Assembly: GCA_028357285.1 (NCBI GenBank)
Contig: JAOMWM010000009.1
Span: 1 to 42,096, forward strand
Length of the DNA: 42,096 nucleotides
Reading direction: 5' to 3'
Source of the DNA: Schleiferiaceae bacterium
GTDB taxonomy: Bacteria; Bacteroidota; Bacteroidia; Flavobacteriales; Schleiferiaceae
The notes below the pieces were generated by a model. The model worked only from the letters and a program-made list of their open reading frames with translations. It did no database searches and was not told the DNA's origin. The translations under genes and the position numbers were made by a program. Positions 8,769 through 16,778 of this stretch are shown piece after piece; positions within the stretch are counted from its first letter, which is position 1; each line of letters begins with the position of its first letter.

Positions 8769-9518
8769 ATGAAGAGATTTATTTACAGCCTTATCACAGT
8801 CCTAGCATGGTCCCTGAGCGCCGATGCACAGACCGTGATTGTACGTAAGCGGGACCTCAACACTGCCCAAGGAGCAGGTACTATAAGTAGCAGTATATCT
8901 TCCAGCTCACTTTCAACGAGCGGTAGTTTGTATTACAGCAGGTACAACCACGGTATTAAACTTAGTCCAACAGCCATGTTGGCCGGAGACATCCCTATTT
9001 CTTACGAACATAAAGTATCGGACTACATGAGCGTGGAAGCAGGTATTGGCGTAACCACATTCAATATAACAGAGGAAGCCATTCGAGGCTACAGTATGAG
9101 ACAAGACGGGCAAACGCAAAGCAAGCTTGGATACAGCGGAAATATTAACATGAAGTTTTTTCCGGAAGGCAATGCGTTCGAAGACGGCTATTACATTTCG
9201 TACACCATGGGCCATCGGAATTACGCGCAGGATTTCTACACAACCACCCCAACAGGTATAGATACTACGGTTAATGAAGGTTTCAATTGGACCGATTTTG
9301 GATTTACAGTAGGCTATCAAAGTCGACCTTCAGAACGAATGATTGTAGACTGGTTCATCGGCGGTGCTATCCGTCAAAAGCAGCGTAGCACCTCAGATTA
9401 TGTGGAAGCCTTCGATCCTGTATCAGGTATTTTTACGGGGGAATACCAACTCATTGACTCAAAAAATGCTACACCTGCCATACTTGGAGGAATGAAAATT
9501 AGCATTTTATTCAGGTAA
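8769..9518 (+). CDS. Secreted hypothetical, probable outer-membrane beta-barrel
   Basis: The 249-residue protein starts with a signal peptide (MKRFIYSLITVLAWSLSADAQ). After a Ser-rich linker (about residues 38-55), the sequence alternates polar and hydrophobic residues in strand-like runs, and it ends in ISILFR, a terminal strand with an aromatic-basic end. Such features suggest a small beta-barrel of roughly 8-10 strands. I cannot name a family. It is transcribed alone, divergent from the 522-residue secreted protein (76-base gap) and convergent with an MbnP-like lipoprotein gene. No exact promoter element was found in the gap. Confidence 0.75.
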   Translation: MKRFIYSLITVLAWSLSADAQTVIVRKRDLNTAQGAGTISSSISSSSLSTSGSLYYSRYNHGIKLSPTAMLAGDIPISYEHKVSDYMSVEAGIGVTTFNITEEAIRGYSMRQDGQTQSKLGYSGNINMKFFPEGNAFEDGYYISYTMGHRNYAQDFYTTTPTGIDTTVNEGFNWTDFGFTVGYQSRPSERMIVDWFIGGAIRQKQRSTSDYVEAFDPVSGIFTGEYQLIDSKNATPAILGGMKISILFR

Positions 9519-9557
9519 AATCGTTTGTAATGAGTTTTTCAATATTGCCGTTGAAAC

Positions 9558-10247
9558 TTACTGCACACTCAAACTGAAGGCAGCGGGCAGGTTATCTGAG
9601 AGCTTCACCGCAATATCATAATCATCGACCATAGAGTGTGTCATCGTCTCCGTATTTAAACTTACTCCTGAATAGAACGCGGCAAGATCAAAGGTCAGTA
9701 CTAAATGAGCCCCCGGTTTTATGGATGCGTCGATTTCTTTAGTCCGATACAATGCGTTTTTTCCTGTGTGCCAAGCTAAAAGCTGGTCATCGGCCCCCAA
9801 AATTCCTGATGCATTTACTCTTCCGTCAATTTTAAAGAAACGATACATGGTTGCCCATGACCAGTACATTGCATTCGAACTGGAAAGCGGATGATCAGAA
9901 GCGAATGATGTGGGATCTTGAATATTATTAATGGAGTCTACACCCATGCCAAAGCTGAATCTGTCAACTTTTTTGGTCAACGGTAGAACATAATGCATCG
10001 AAGCACTATCCTGTGCATTGACGAAAACAACAGGTTCTTTCACCTCATCTCCAAGCGTGATTTGACTTAAGTAAAAATGAATCAATTCAAATTTAATTGC
10101 CGTATCCCCTTTTGTCAGTGATTCACCTATTTGGAAAGGGACCCCATTATGTTCAAGATTGATTTCCAAAGTAACCTCTTGCTCTCCTCCTCCACATGAA
10201 GTAAAAAGCAGGGTTAATGGCAGCAGTAAAAAAAGGAGTAAACGCAT
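9558..10247 (-). CDS. MbnP-like lipoprotein (second of tandem pair)
   Basis: The 229-residue protein has a lipoprotein signal with Cys18 (LLFTSC), then GGGEQE. The domain shows the MbnP pattern: an early strand EINLEHNGVPFQIGE, FELIHFYLSQITLGDE, a central GMGVDSIN, then MYWSWATMYRFFKIDGRV. MbnP proteins are secreted or anchored copper-associated proteins, and in methanotrophs the partner diheme enzyme MbnH oxidises a Trp in them to kynurenine. Trp residues are present in MYWSW, but no MbnH-like cytochrome gene is in the window. The upstream neighbour is a paralogue 14 bases away. The family assignment comes from remembered motif pattern; copper binding here is inference. Confidence 0.72.
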   Translation of the reverse strand: MRLLLFLLLPLTLLFTSCGGGEQEVTLEINLEHNGVPFQIGESLTKGDTAIKFELIHFYLSQITLGDEVKEPVVFVNAQDSASMHYVLPLTKKVDRFSFGMGVDSINNIQDPTSFASDHPLSSSNAMYWSWATMYRFFKIDGRVNASGILGADDQLLAWHTGKNALYRTKEIDASIKPGAHLVLTFDLAAFYSGVSLNTETMTHSMVDDYDIAVKLSDNLPAAFSLSVQ

Positions 10248-10261
10248 GTAGCAAAGAGTAT

Positions 10262-11041
10262 TTATAGTTTAAATACGAACTCACTACTAACGTTGTCTCT
10301 TAAGATTTTAGCTAAATCGTAATCCGATGCATCCGCTGGGTCACTATTGATAATATTCATTGTGGACGGACTTAATCCAATGAGACTAAAGATTCCAGAA
10401 AAGAAATTATCGACGTCAATATCCATCACAATAAATACATCCTTGTTTGAGCCAACATTAAAATTGCGGTTTTCACTTTTCATCACAATCAAATCCGGAG
10501 TAGCAAAACGCCAATTAAAGTTTGCCTCCGGCGTCGTGAATACGCTGTCCGCTGGATTAAAAATTCGACCTTCGATTTGAAAAAAGCTATGACCAATATC
10601 ACTACCATTCCATACCAAGCCTGTGCTTAGAGGATTAGTAGGGTCTAGTTGCTCAGGAGCAGTAAAAGCGCGTGCGCTATCCAATCCTATGTTATACTCT
10701 AGGCTACCATTGTAGTTTCCTGAAGGCAGATAAGCGAGTTTCACTTCTGAATTTCCTATCAAATCGATCATAGTCAAGTCACTCTCTGTAAAAGTGGTAT
10801 CCTGTTCGTCATAGCTCACGAAGCGTGCACCGCTGAGTGTAACGTAGATATGATCAAATTTTACTAAATCGCCATTGACCTCATATACCGTTGAGGTGTC
10901 AATGATCGCGCCGTCATAATATTTATAGGCACGTATGTAGATATTTCTATTATCTAGCGCTGTAGGATCAACGACTGGAATAGGATCTTCACATGCTGTA
11001 AACAGCGTCGACAACAGTACTAAGGCAATTAATTTTTTCAT
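10262..11041 (-). CDS. MbnP-like lipoprotein (first of tandem pair)
   Basis: The 259-residue protein has a lipoprotein signal with Cys17 (TLFTAC) followed by Glu-Asp, an acidic start that in some Bacteroidota favours surface exposure. The body parallels its neighbour: FDHIYVTLSGARFVSYDEQD, LEYNIGLDSA, and LVWNGSDIGHSFFQIEGRI aligning with MYWSWATMYRFFKIDGRV of the downstream gene. The two are probably ancient duplicates that have diverged strongly. Its ATG overlaps the stop of the acyltransferase gene as ATGA (11038-11041), so translation is probably coupled. Metal binding has not been shown for this subgroup. Confidence 0.7.
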   Translation of the reverse strand: MKKLIALVLLSTLFTACEDPIPVVDPTALDNRNIYIRAYKYYDGAIIDTSTVYEVNGDLVKFDHIYVTLSGARFVSYDEQDTTFTESDLTMIDLIGNSEVKLAYLPSGNYNGSLEYNIGLDSARAFTAPEQLDPTNPLSTGLVWNGSDIGHSFFQIEGRIFNPADSVFTTPEANFNWRFATPDLIVMKSENRNFNVGSNKDVFIVMDIDVDNFFSGIFSLIGLSPSTMNIINSDPADASDYDLAKILRDNVSSEFVFKL

Positions 11042-11790
11042 TCGTCTTTAATTTTCAAAAATTCTGGCGCTTGTTCAATAGCAACCATGATTTCATCTAA
11101 CAGTTCATTATTGGATTTTGAAAAATCCAATTGTAAAGGTTCCTTAAAGGTAATGTTTAACAGGTTACCATTGCTCTTCACAAACATACCCGTTTTATCG
11201 AAGGCTCTTCGAAAGCCGTCTATCACAACAGGAACCACCACTGGCTTCAATTCTTTGATCAAATGGACCGTTCCTCGCCTTCCTTTAACAAAGGGTCTCG
11301 TTGTACCTTGTGGAAAGGTAATGGTCCAACCGGTTTCCATCGCCCGTTTAATATTCTCAATGTCCTTTGGATCTACTGCACGGTTCACATTCTTGCCTGC
11401 CTCACGCCACGTGCGCTTAATGCTTACACTCCCAGCATACTGCATAAGCTTAGGTAAAATTCCCTTTTTCATGGTTTCGGCTGCAGCGACGAAAAACACA
11501 TTGAGTTTGGGACGAAAAAGTGTGTGAAATGGGACACTGTTGTAACGGCCATTTTCTGCAGCGTTAAATACTTGATACATAGCGCTAACATCTGCAAAAT
11601 ACGTTTGATGGTTTGAAACAAACAAAACCCCTTGATCCGGAAGCGTACGCAATTTATCCGCACCTACAATCCGTGTGCTGTTAATTCGAAAGAATCGGTA
11701 CCAAGTAATTAAGCCAAACACAAAAATCACCGTCCGCTTAATGAGCAGATTGTAACCAAAGCTATCACGCTTGAATGGATTTAAGTGCAT
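11038..11790 (-). CDS. PlsC-like lysophospholipid acyltransferase (Flavobacteria type)
   Basis: The 250-residue protein matches the 1-acyl-glycerol-3-phosphate acyltransferase superfamily, which places a second acyl chain on phospholipid precursors at the inner membrane. A hydrophobic segment lies at about residues 18-34. The catalytic block reads SNHQTYFAD: His61 and Asp67 are separated by five residues, one more than in the usual HX4D motif. The second block is FPQGTT (Gln161), where most relatives have Glu. I recall the same variant in Flavobacteria homologues, so it is probably a lineage trait and not decay. The gene leads a three-gene unit with the MbnP-like pair, and a TATATTTG element at 11812-11819 sits 21 bases before its start. 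Confidence 0.82.
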   Translation of the reverse strand: MHLNPFKRDSFGYNLLIKRTVIFVFGLITWYRFFRINSTRIVGADKLRTLPDQGVLFVSNHQTYFADVSAMYQVFNAAENGRYNSVPFHTLFRPKLNVFFVAAAETMKKGILPKLMQYAGSVSIKRTWREAGKNVNRAVDPKDIENIKRAMETGWTITFPQGTTRPFVKGRRGTVHLIKELKPVVVPVVIDGFRRAFDKTGMFVKSNGNLLNITFKEPLQLDFSKSNNELLDEIMVAIEQAPEFLKIKDE

Positions 11791-11811
11791 GCAATTATTG
11801 TTTCAGGACGG

Positions 11812-11819
11812 CAAATATA
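11812..11819 (-). promoter_or_regulatory. Candidate -7 element for plsC-like/mbnP-like unit
   Basis: The minus strand reads TATATTTG, an exact TAnnTTTG, between the Nudix stop (11823) and the acyltransferase start (11790). No TTG lies at the usual spacing upstream. It would give a short leader of about 15 bases. Confidence 0.4.
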
Positions 11820-11822
11820 CTG

Positions 11823-12434
11823 CTAAGAAAACAGAGCGCTGAGCTCCCCAAGAATCATTGCTGTTGCACCCCAAATTACTTCGCCCTGCCAATGAAACGC
11901 AGGCACGCTTAAAGTGCCATATTTCGTCATTACCTCAGCATCGCGTAATATGGATCGATCACATATTCTAGTCAACGGAATAGACAGCGTATAAGACACT
12001 TCTTTTTCTTCCAAGACCAATTCTGGTAGCGCTGGACTATAGGTCACGTAAGGTTCTACATAAAAATTTGAGGGCGGGATATAGATCCAACTCAATGCCC
12101 CTATAGAAAGTAATTCCTCCTTACGCAGTCCAACCTCTTCAAAAGCTTCACGATACGCAGTATTCTCGAGAGTATGATCGCCTTCTTCAAACTTTCCACC
12201 AGGAAAACTAATCTGACCACTGTGAGTACCATCGTATTCCGGACGTTTCATAAGTAATACCTCAATCCCATCAACTCCTTCAAAAAGATGCACTAGCACA
12301 CCTGCCCTTTTCGGGTTTTTAGACGCTACGGTTTCCAACTTTAGTGAGTTTCTGTAAGAAGGCATCAGTAGTTGATGCCCTTTAATACCGGGGAGCGGTT
12401 GTTTAAAAACTGTTTTTAGGTCAGAAAGGGTCAT
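11823..12434 (-). CDS. Nudix hydrolase, NudL/CoA-diphosphatase type
   Basis: The 203-residue protein has the Nudix block at about residues 79-103: GGKFEEGD followed by TAYREAFEEVGL, with Arg95-Glu96 and Glu99-Glu100 providing the magnesium site. The preceding LLMKRPEYDGTHSGQISFPGG and the length match the YeaB/NudL branch, whose members cleave coenzyme A or acyl-CoA to phosphopantetheine and 3',5'-ADP. The first Glu of the textbook Nudix box is replaced by His87; this position is variable in the branch. It is divergent from oxyR (85-base gap) and precedes the plsC-like gene by 32 bases. The substrate is a family inference. Confidence 0.88.
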   Translation of the reverse strand: MTLSDLKTVFKQPLPGIKGHQLLMPSYRNSLKLETVASKNPKRAGVLVHLFEGVDGIEVLLMKRPEYDGTHSGQISFPGGKFEEGDHTLENTAYREAFEEVGLRKEELLSIGALSWIYIPPSNFYVEPYVTYSPALPELVLEEKEVSYTLSIPLTRICDRSILRDAEVMTKYGTLSVPAFHWQGEVIWGATAMILGELSALFS

Positions 12435-12458
12435 ATTCCTAAAGGTAGTTCAGGAATT

Positions 12459-12489
12459 TTGCGCAGGATAAAAAGAGACGGTATCTTTG
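12459..12489 (+). promoter_or_regulatory. Promoter of oxyR
   Basis: TTG (12459-12461, within TTTTG), a 20-base spacer and TATCTTTG (12482-12489) match both halves of the Bacteroidota promoter. The start codon is 31 bases after the -7 element. The region also contains the divergent Nudix start, so OxyR binding here could affect both genes. Confidence 0.65.
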
Positions 12490-12519
12490 TTTTCTATCAT
12501 AATTACCCTTTAATAGAAC

Positions 12520-13446
12520 ATGACTATAACCCAATTCAAATATATCGTTGCAGTTGATAACCATCGACATTTCGCAAAAGCCGCGGAAGCCTGTTTTGTC
12601 ACGCAACCTACTTTAAGCATGCAGATTCAAAAGCTTGAAGAGGAATTAGACATTCTCATTTTTGACCGTTCAAAGCACCCCGTTGTACCTACACCTTTAG
12701 GCGTGCGTCTCATTGAACAAGCACGAAAGATTCTACACGAAAGTGCCGTAATGGAAACAATGGCCAAACGTATTAAAGGGTCTTATGAAGGAATACTGAG
12801 CTTAGGTGTTATACCCACGGTAGCACCAAGCTTACTGCCGCGATTTATACCTGAATTCAAAGCAAAATTCCCTGACATCACTCTAAAAATTGAAGAGCTT
12901 AAAACAGAGGACATGATTGACGCTTTACGCAAGGATAAGATCGATGTGGGTATAGCGGCTACACCTTTAGATGAAAGAGGCATTGTTGAAGAACCACTGT
13001 ACTGGGAACCATTCATGGCGTTCGTGCCAGATTACCATCCCATGAAAAATGATGAGTTTTTATTAGCCTCAGAAATTAATGTGAAGGATCTATTGCTCTT
13101 GAACGAGGGGCATTGCTTTAGAAATAGTGTATTGAAACTTTGTCAAGCCAATGTGCAAGAAACACAAGGATTGCAAATGGAAAGTGGAAACTTTGACACC
13201 TTGGTAAAATTGGCCCATAGAGGTATGGGGATGACATTATTACCTTATTTGACCGCCATAGACTTAGACGTGAAATATAAGTCAAGCGTAAAACCAATCG
13301 CTACCCCTACTCCAGGCCGTGAAATCAGCTTACTTTATGCAAGAACGCAACTTAAAGTAGAATGGATTGAAGCAATGGGCGAATTAATTAAGGTACATCT
13401 TCCAAAAAAAGTGCTTTCTAAACCTGATCAGATCGTTAGCCCATAA
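12520..13446 (+). CDS. oxyR: OxyR, hydrogen peroxide-sensing LysR regulator
   Basis: The 308-residue protein has a LysR winged helix at residues 1-60 (ITQFKYIVAVDNHRHFAKAAEACFVTQPTLS) and an effector domain from about 90 onward. The peroxide-sensing pair is visible as Cys199 and Cys208 in EGHCFRNSVLKLC, with the same spacing and even the same numbering as E. coli OxyR. This separates it from generic LysR proteins. In Bacteroidota, OxyR activates catalase, Dps and peroxidase genes; none is in this window, so it acts elsewhere. It has a good TTG-N20-TATCTTTG promoter. Its 3' end overlaps the convergent DASS transporter gene by 11 bases. Confidence 0.93.
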   Translation: MTITQFKYIVAVDNHRHFAKAAEACFVTQPTLSMQIQKLEEELDILIFDRSKHPVVPTPLGVRLIEQARKILHESAVMETMAKRIKGSYEGILSLGVIPTVAPSLLPRFIPEFKAKFPDITLKIEELKTEDMIDALRKDKIDVGIAATPLDERGIVEEPLYWEPFMAFVPDYHPMKNDEFLLASEINVKDLLLLNEGHCFRNSVLKLCQANVQETQGLQMESGNFDTLVKLAHRGMGMTLLPYLTAIDLDVKYKSSVKPIATPTPGREISLLYARTQLKVEWIEAMGELIKVHLPKKVLSKPDQIVSP

Positions 13447-14839
13447 ACTGGAAGAACCAAGTCAAAACAAAAAGCAAAATCACAGAAAGTAGATTTAATG
13501 CAATCCCGCGATAAATCATATACGACATGCTCAAACTGCCCGTTGAGAATACAATGGCGTTTGGAGGTGTAGCCATAGGAAGCATAAACGCACAACTCGC
13601 ACCAAGGACCAGCGGAAGAGATAAAGCATAAAAATCTAACCCCAAGGCTGTGGCCAATGAAAATACTAAAGGAAGTAAGGCGCTCACGAGTGCCATATTA
13701 CTAAGTAATTCAGTCGCAAAAACCCCTAATAGCGCCATAACTAACAGCCATATCGCAAATGGAATTCCTTGTAAAGATTGTAATTGATCCCCTAACAGCA
13801 CAAACCACTCACTGGCCTGTAATGTACCTGCCAATGCCAATCCGCCTCCGAAAAGAAGTAAAATCCCCCACGGTAAGGCTTTCGTATCCCCCCAAACCAA
13901 AATACTTTTCTCTGAGCCATCCAACATCGCAAATAAGAGTACGGCAGCTCCTAATGCGATACCTGTATCCGACCATTGTATAACGGGAATCCATACACTT
14001 AAATAAGGTCGGAGTATCCAAAACATTGCTGTTAGAGCAAATACCATCGCCACACGGCGCTGTGCAGTTGACAATGTACCTAACCGACTCCATTCATCTT
14101 TCAACCAGTTACGCGTGCGCGCTTCTTCAGATGGTGAAAGCTCATTATGTCCTAAACCCCTGCGTAGAATCGAATAAGCTATTGTGCCTAACAGCGTACT
14201 CGCGGAAAGCCCGATCGGCAACCATTCAACGAAACCGATTTGACGGTTCAATTGCTCACTCATAAAGCCGGCGAAAATCATGTTTGGCGGCGTCCCGATT
14301 AAAGTAGCCATTCCGCCAATATTTGCTGCCCAAGCCACACTGAGAAGAATAGGACGAGCCAATTTATCACGCTGCTCCGGCTCCAGTATAGCTATTACAC
14401 TTGAGGCTATAGGCAACATCATAATGGCAGTTGCTGTATTTGATATCCACATGGACATGAATGCTGTGGCTAGCATAAAACCTGCGAGTAATTGATGGTC
14501 CTTTGTGCCCGTTTTACGTAAAATCCAAAGCGCTATTCTATAATGGAGTTCCGTCTTTTCCAACGCCAAGGCTAAGACAAAACCGCCGAAAAAGAGATAG
14601 ACTAAGGGATGTGCATAATACGCCGCTAAAGATTTCGCCTGAGCAATTTCCAACGCAGGGAATAAAACTAAAGGTAATAATGCCGTAACCCCTAAATGCA
14701 CCGTTTCTGTAATCCACCAGATTAGCATCCACAGTGCGATACCTAACAACCAATATTGCGGTTGAAAACCGCCCAAAGCAGCTGTAAGAATGGCGGAAAG
14801 AGGACCGGCAAGGCGAATTATAGGTGTAACTTTGTTCAT
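13436..14839 (-). CDS. DASS (SLC13) family anion:sodium symporter
   Basis: The 467-residue inner-membrane protein belongs to the divalent anion:Na+ symporter family, whose members import dicarboxylates, citrate, sulfate or phosphate. The two Na+/substrate signature repeats are visible: SNTATA (from Ser133) followed by GTPPN (182-186), and in the second half LLSNMALVSALLP and MATPPNAIVFSTG. About 11 hydrophobic helices are present. The specificity cannot be set from sequence. It starts only 15 bases from the divergent rdgB start, so each promoter must lie inside the other gene, and it converges on oxyR with an 11-base overlap. Confidence 0.9.
   Translation of the reverse strand: MNKVTPIIRLAGPLSAILTAALGGFQPQYWLLGIALWMLIWWITETVHLGVTALLPLVLFPALEIAQAKSLAAYYAHPLVYLFFGGFVLALALEKTELHYRIALWILRKTGTKDHQLLAGFMLATAFMSMWISNTATAIMMLPIASSVIAILEPEQRDKLARPILLSVAWAANIGGMATLIGTPPNMIFAGFMSEQLNRQIGFVEWLPIGLSASTLLGTIAYSILRRGLGHNELSPSEEARTRNWLKDEWSRLGTLSTAQRRVAMVFALTAMFWILRPYLSVWIPVIQWSDTGIALGAAVLLFAMLDGSEKSILVWGDTKALPWGILLLFGGGLALAGTLQASEWFVLLGDQLQSLQGIPFAIWLLVMALLGVFATELLSNMALVSALLPLVFSLATALGLDFYALSLPLVLGASCAFMLPMATPPNAIVFSTGSLSMSYMIYRGIALNLLSVILLFVLTWFFQFMG
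14827..14834 (+). promoter_or_regulatory. Candidate -7 element for rdgB inside the DASS gene
   Basis: TAACTTTG is an exact TAnnTTTG, located within the first codons of the oppositely oriented DASS gene and 20 bases before the rdgB ATG. No TTG was found at the matching upstream position. Confidence 0.4.
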
Positions 14840-14854
14840 CTAAACGAATAGCGC

Positions 14855-15430
14855 ATGAAATTAGTCTTTGCGACGCATAACCCGGGTAAGTTACAAGAGG
14901 TTCGTGAATTATTAGCACCCCATTACGAGGTAATTGGATTAACCGACCTTGGAGATCATGAAGAAATAGAGGAAACCGCACAGTCCTTAGAGGGCAATGC
15001 ATGGATCAAAGCTCGAACGGTTTGGCAGAAACACAGATTATCCTGTTTTTCGGACGATACTGGACTAGAAATTGAGGCCTTGAATGGAGCTCCAGGAGTT
15101 TTTAGCGCACGATTCGCAGGCCCTGAGAAAGACCCACAAGCAAATATGGACAAAGTCCTTCATGAACTTAGAGACCAGAAGAATCGCGATGCGCGGTTTA
15201 GAACCGCAGTGGCACTGGTACTTAACGGTAATGAATATCTTTTTGAAGGAACCGTAAATGGAGTAATTACTACTTCACAGTCTGGCGCTAAAGGCTTCGG
15301 TTACGATCCGATCTTTTCGCCAAACGGTTTTAGCAGCACCTTTGCAGAAATGGATGCACCGACGAAAAATGAGATCTCACACCGGGGTCTAGCCATTAAA
15401 AAATTGGTTGCATTTTTGAAAGCGAACTAG
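14855..15430 (+). CDS. rdgB: RdgB/HAM1 non-canonical purine NTP pyrophosphatase
   Basis: The 191-residue cytoplasmic protein removes dITP, ITP and XTP from the nucleotide pool by hydrolysis to monophosphate and pyrophosphate. The phosphate-binding start is FATHNPGK (residues 5-12), the metal site is SDDTGLEIEALNGAPG (about 66-81), and KGFGYDPIF plus the SHRGLA segment near the end complete the family pattern. It is a single-gene unit, divergent from the DASS symporter. Its stop TAG shares a CTAG palindrome with the stop of convergent rsmD at 15427-15430. Confidence 0.95.
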   Translation: MKLVFATHNPGKLQEVRELLAPHYEVIGLTDLGDHEEIEETAQSLEGNAWIKARTVWQKHRLSCFSDDTGLEIEALNGAPGVFSARFAGPEKDPQANMDKVLHELRDQKNRDARFRTAVALVLNGNEYLFEGTVNGVITTSQSGAKGFGYDPIFSPNGFSSTFAEMDAPTKNEISHRGLAIKKLVAFLKAN

Positions 15431-15981
15431 TCTTCCTCTGCTAAATCCTGCGGGCGAGAAAAGAAACTAAAATTGACATGACCGTAACGGCGATGGGCGA
15501 AAAATCCGGGTAAATGACTCAAATCTGTTTGATCACTGTGCTCAAGAATTGCCTCACCGCCCTTACGTAAAAGTCCAAGATCAATAATAGACTTCGCTAA
15601 ATCTTCATAGCGCTCCCAATCATATGGTGGATCTGCAAATATGAGGTCAAAACTAGTTGAGGCACGACGAACATACTTCAGTGCATCTGCCTGAACTACA
15701 TGTATACCTGCATCCAACGCTTCTGAAGTCGCTGTGATAAACCGAGCGCAATTTCTATTTTGATCGACTGCAATTAAATCTACCGTACCCCGCGAAGCAA
15801 ATTCATAGCTGATGTTACCTGTACCAGAGAAGAGATCTAAAACACGAGTTTCTTCAAAATCGAACCGATTGTTTAAGACATTAAATAAACTTTCTTTTGC
15901 AAAGTCAGTGGTCGGTCGTGTGGGTAAGTTTTTCGGAGCAGTAATTCTTTTACTGCGCCATTTTCCGCTGACAATCCTCAT
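15427..15981 (-). CDS. rsmD: 16S rRNA (guanine966-N2)-methyltransferase RsmD
   Basis: The 184-residue protein methylates N2 of G966 (E. coli numbering) in assembled small-subunit rRNA using SAM. The N-terminal MRIVSGKWRSKRI and RPTTDFAKESLFN are typical, the SAM motif I LDLFSGTGNIS is at 48-58, and the catalytic DPPY is at 117-120. Its ATG overlaps the DUF3822 gene stop as ATGA. Linkage of DUF3822 to rsmD is, as I recall it, common in Bacteroidota. The gene is the last of a three-gene minus-strand unit. Confidence 0.95.
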   Translation of the reverse strand: MRIVSGKWRSKRITAPKNLPTRPTTDFAKESLFNVLNNRFDFEETRVLDLFSGTGNISYEFASRGTVDLIAVDQNRNCARFITATSEALDAGIHVVQADALKYVRRASTSFDLIFADPPYDWERYEDLAKSIIDLGLLRKGGEAILEHSDQTDLSHLPGFFAHRRYGHVNFSFFSRPQDLAEED

Positions 15982-16778
15982 AAACGAAGGAGGTTAGCAA
16001 AGGCTACGGCATCAAAATCGGATAAAGCAGAACTGATTTTTGCCCATTGCTGGGTTTTGAATAACTGTAGGTTAGCAAAATACGGCTCTAAGACAGACTT
16101 ATAGGCACGCGCAGAGTAACCACTCAACTCAACTTCTGTTGCTGCTCGATCCCATCCTAGCTGCTCTGATACATTCCCTAAATGATACATTAATTCGGAC
16201 TCGTTACTGCAAGGAAAGCTATTGACTACCTGCCATTTATTTGCTGATCCAGCAAAAATCTGAACACTGTCTGCGTAAACATGAACCCAAAGCTTAGGGC
16301 TCGAAGTTGGTTTTATTCGTTCCAATTGAATGGCCCAATTGTGCCTGCAAACTAAAGTATCGCTTTGACTCAAGCGAAAATCGGATTCATTTAAATAAGA
16401 TAAAAACGTCATGGAGTTCACAGAACTTAAATCCATAAAATTCGCTTTCTGACCTAAAACTTTGGCAGTCCACTCCGGTACTTCACCTCCGCTCATAATT
16501 TCCGGAATCAGAACAGTATGTGGGGCTTCAATGGCATAGAGTACTTCGCCTGGTAATTCTTGAAATCCAGCAAGAACGTCTGCTATGGGACTTTCTCCCC
16601 AAGATGAACGAGGATGAAAGCCGAATAAATAGACCTGGCGTGTAGTTGTATGACGCACTAAAAAAGAAAGTCCATCCTGTTGGAACAGGATGGACAATGT
16701 GCTCTCACCTGCCTTCGCGTTTGCGAAAGCTGGATCTAGATTATTCTGACTTACAGTAAGTGTTTTCGTAGTTACCAC
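15978..16778 (-). CDS. DUF3822 family protein
   Basis: The 266-residue protein matches the DUF3822 family by context and motif pattern: LSILFQQDGLSFLVRHTTTRQ near the start, an ATPase/actin-fold-like rhythm, SFPCSNESELMYHLGNV in the middle, and AYKSVLEPYFANLQLF in the C-terminal part. The function is unknown. No signal peptide is present, so it is probably cytoplasmic. The start overlaps the upstream membrane-protein gene by 38 bases; no later ATG near the N-terminus keeps the conserved opening, so the overlap seems real. The ATGA junction with rsmD suggests coupled translation. Confidence 0.8.
   Translation of the reverse strand: MVTTKTLTVSQNNLDPAFANAKAGESTLSILFQQDGLSFLVRHTTTRQVYLFGFHPRSSWGESPIADVLAGFQELPGEVLYAIEAPHTVLIPEIMSGGEVPEWTAKVLGQKANFMDLSSVNSMTFLSYLNESDFRLSQSDTLVCRHNWAIQLERIKPTSSPKLWVHVYADSVQIFAGSANKWQVVNSFPCSNESELMYHLGNVSEQLGWDRAATEVELSGYSARAYKSVLEPYFANLQLFKTQQWAKISSALSDFDAVAFANLLRL

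Noticed and set aside
11087-11527. 146-codon plus-strand frame
   Set aside because: Antisense shadow of the plsC-like gene, whose motifs are clear.
14538-15002. 154-codon minus-strand frame across the DASS and rdgB starts
   Set aside because: Overlaps two well-supported genes, has unnatural composition, and would span both start sites.
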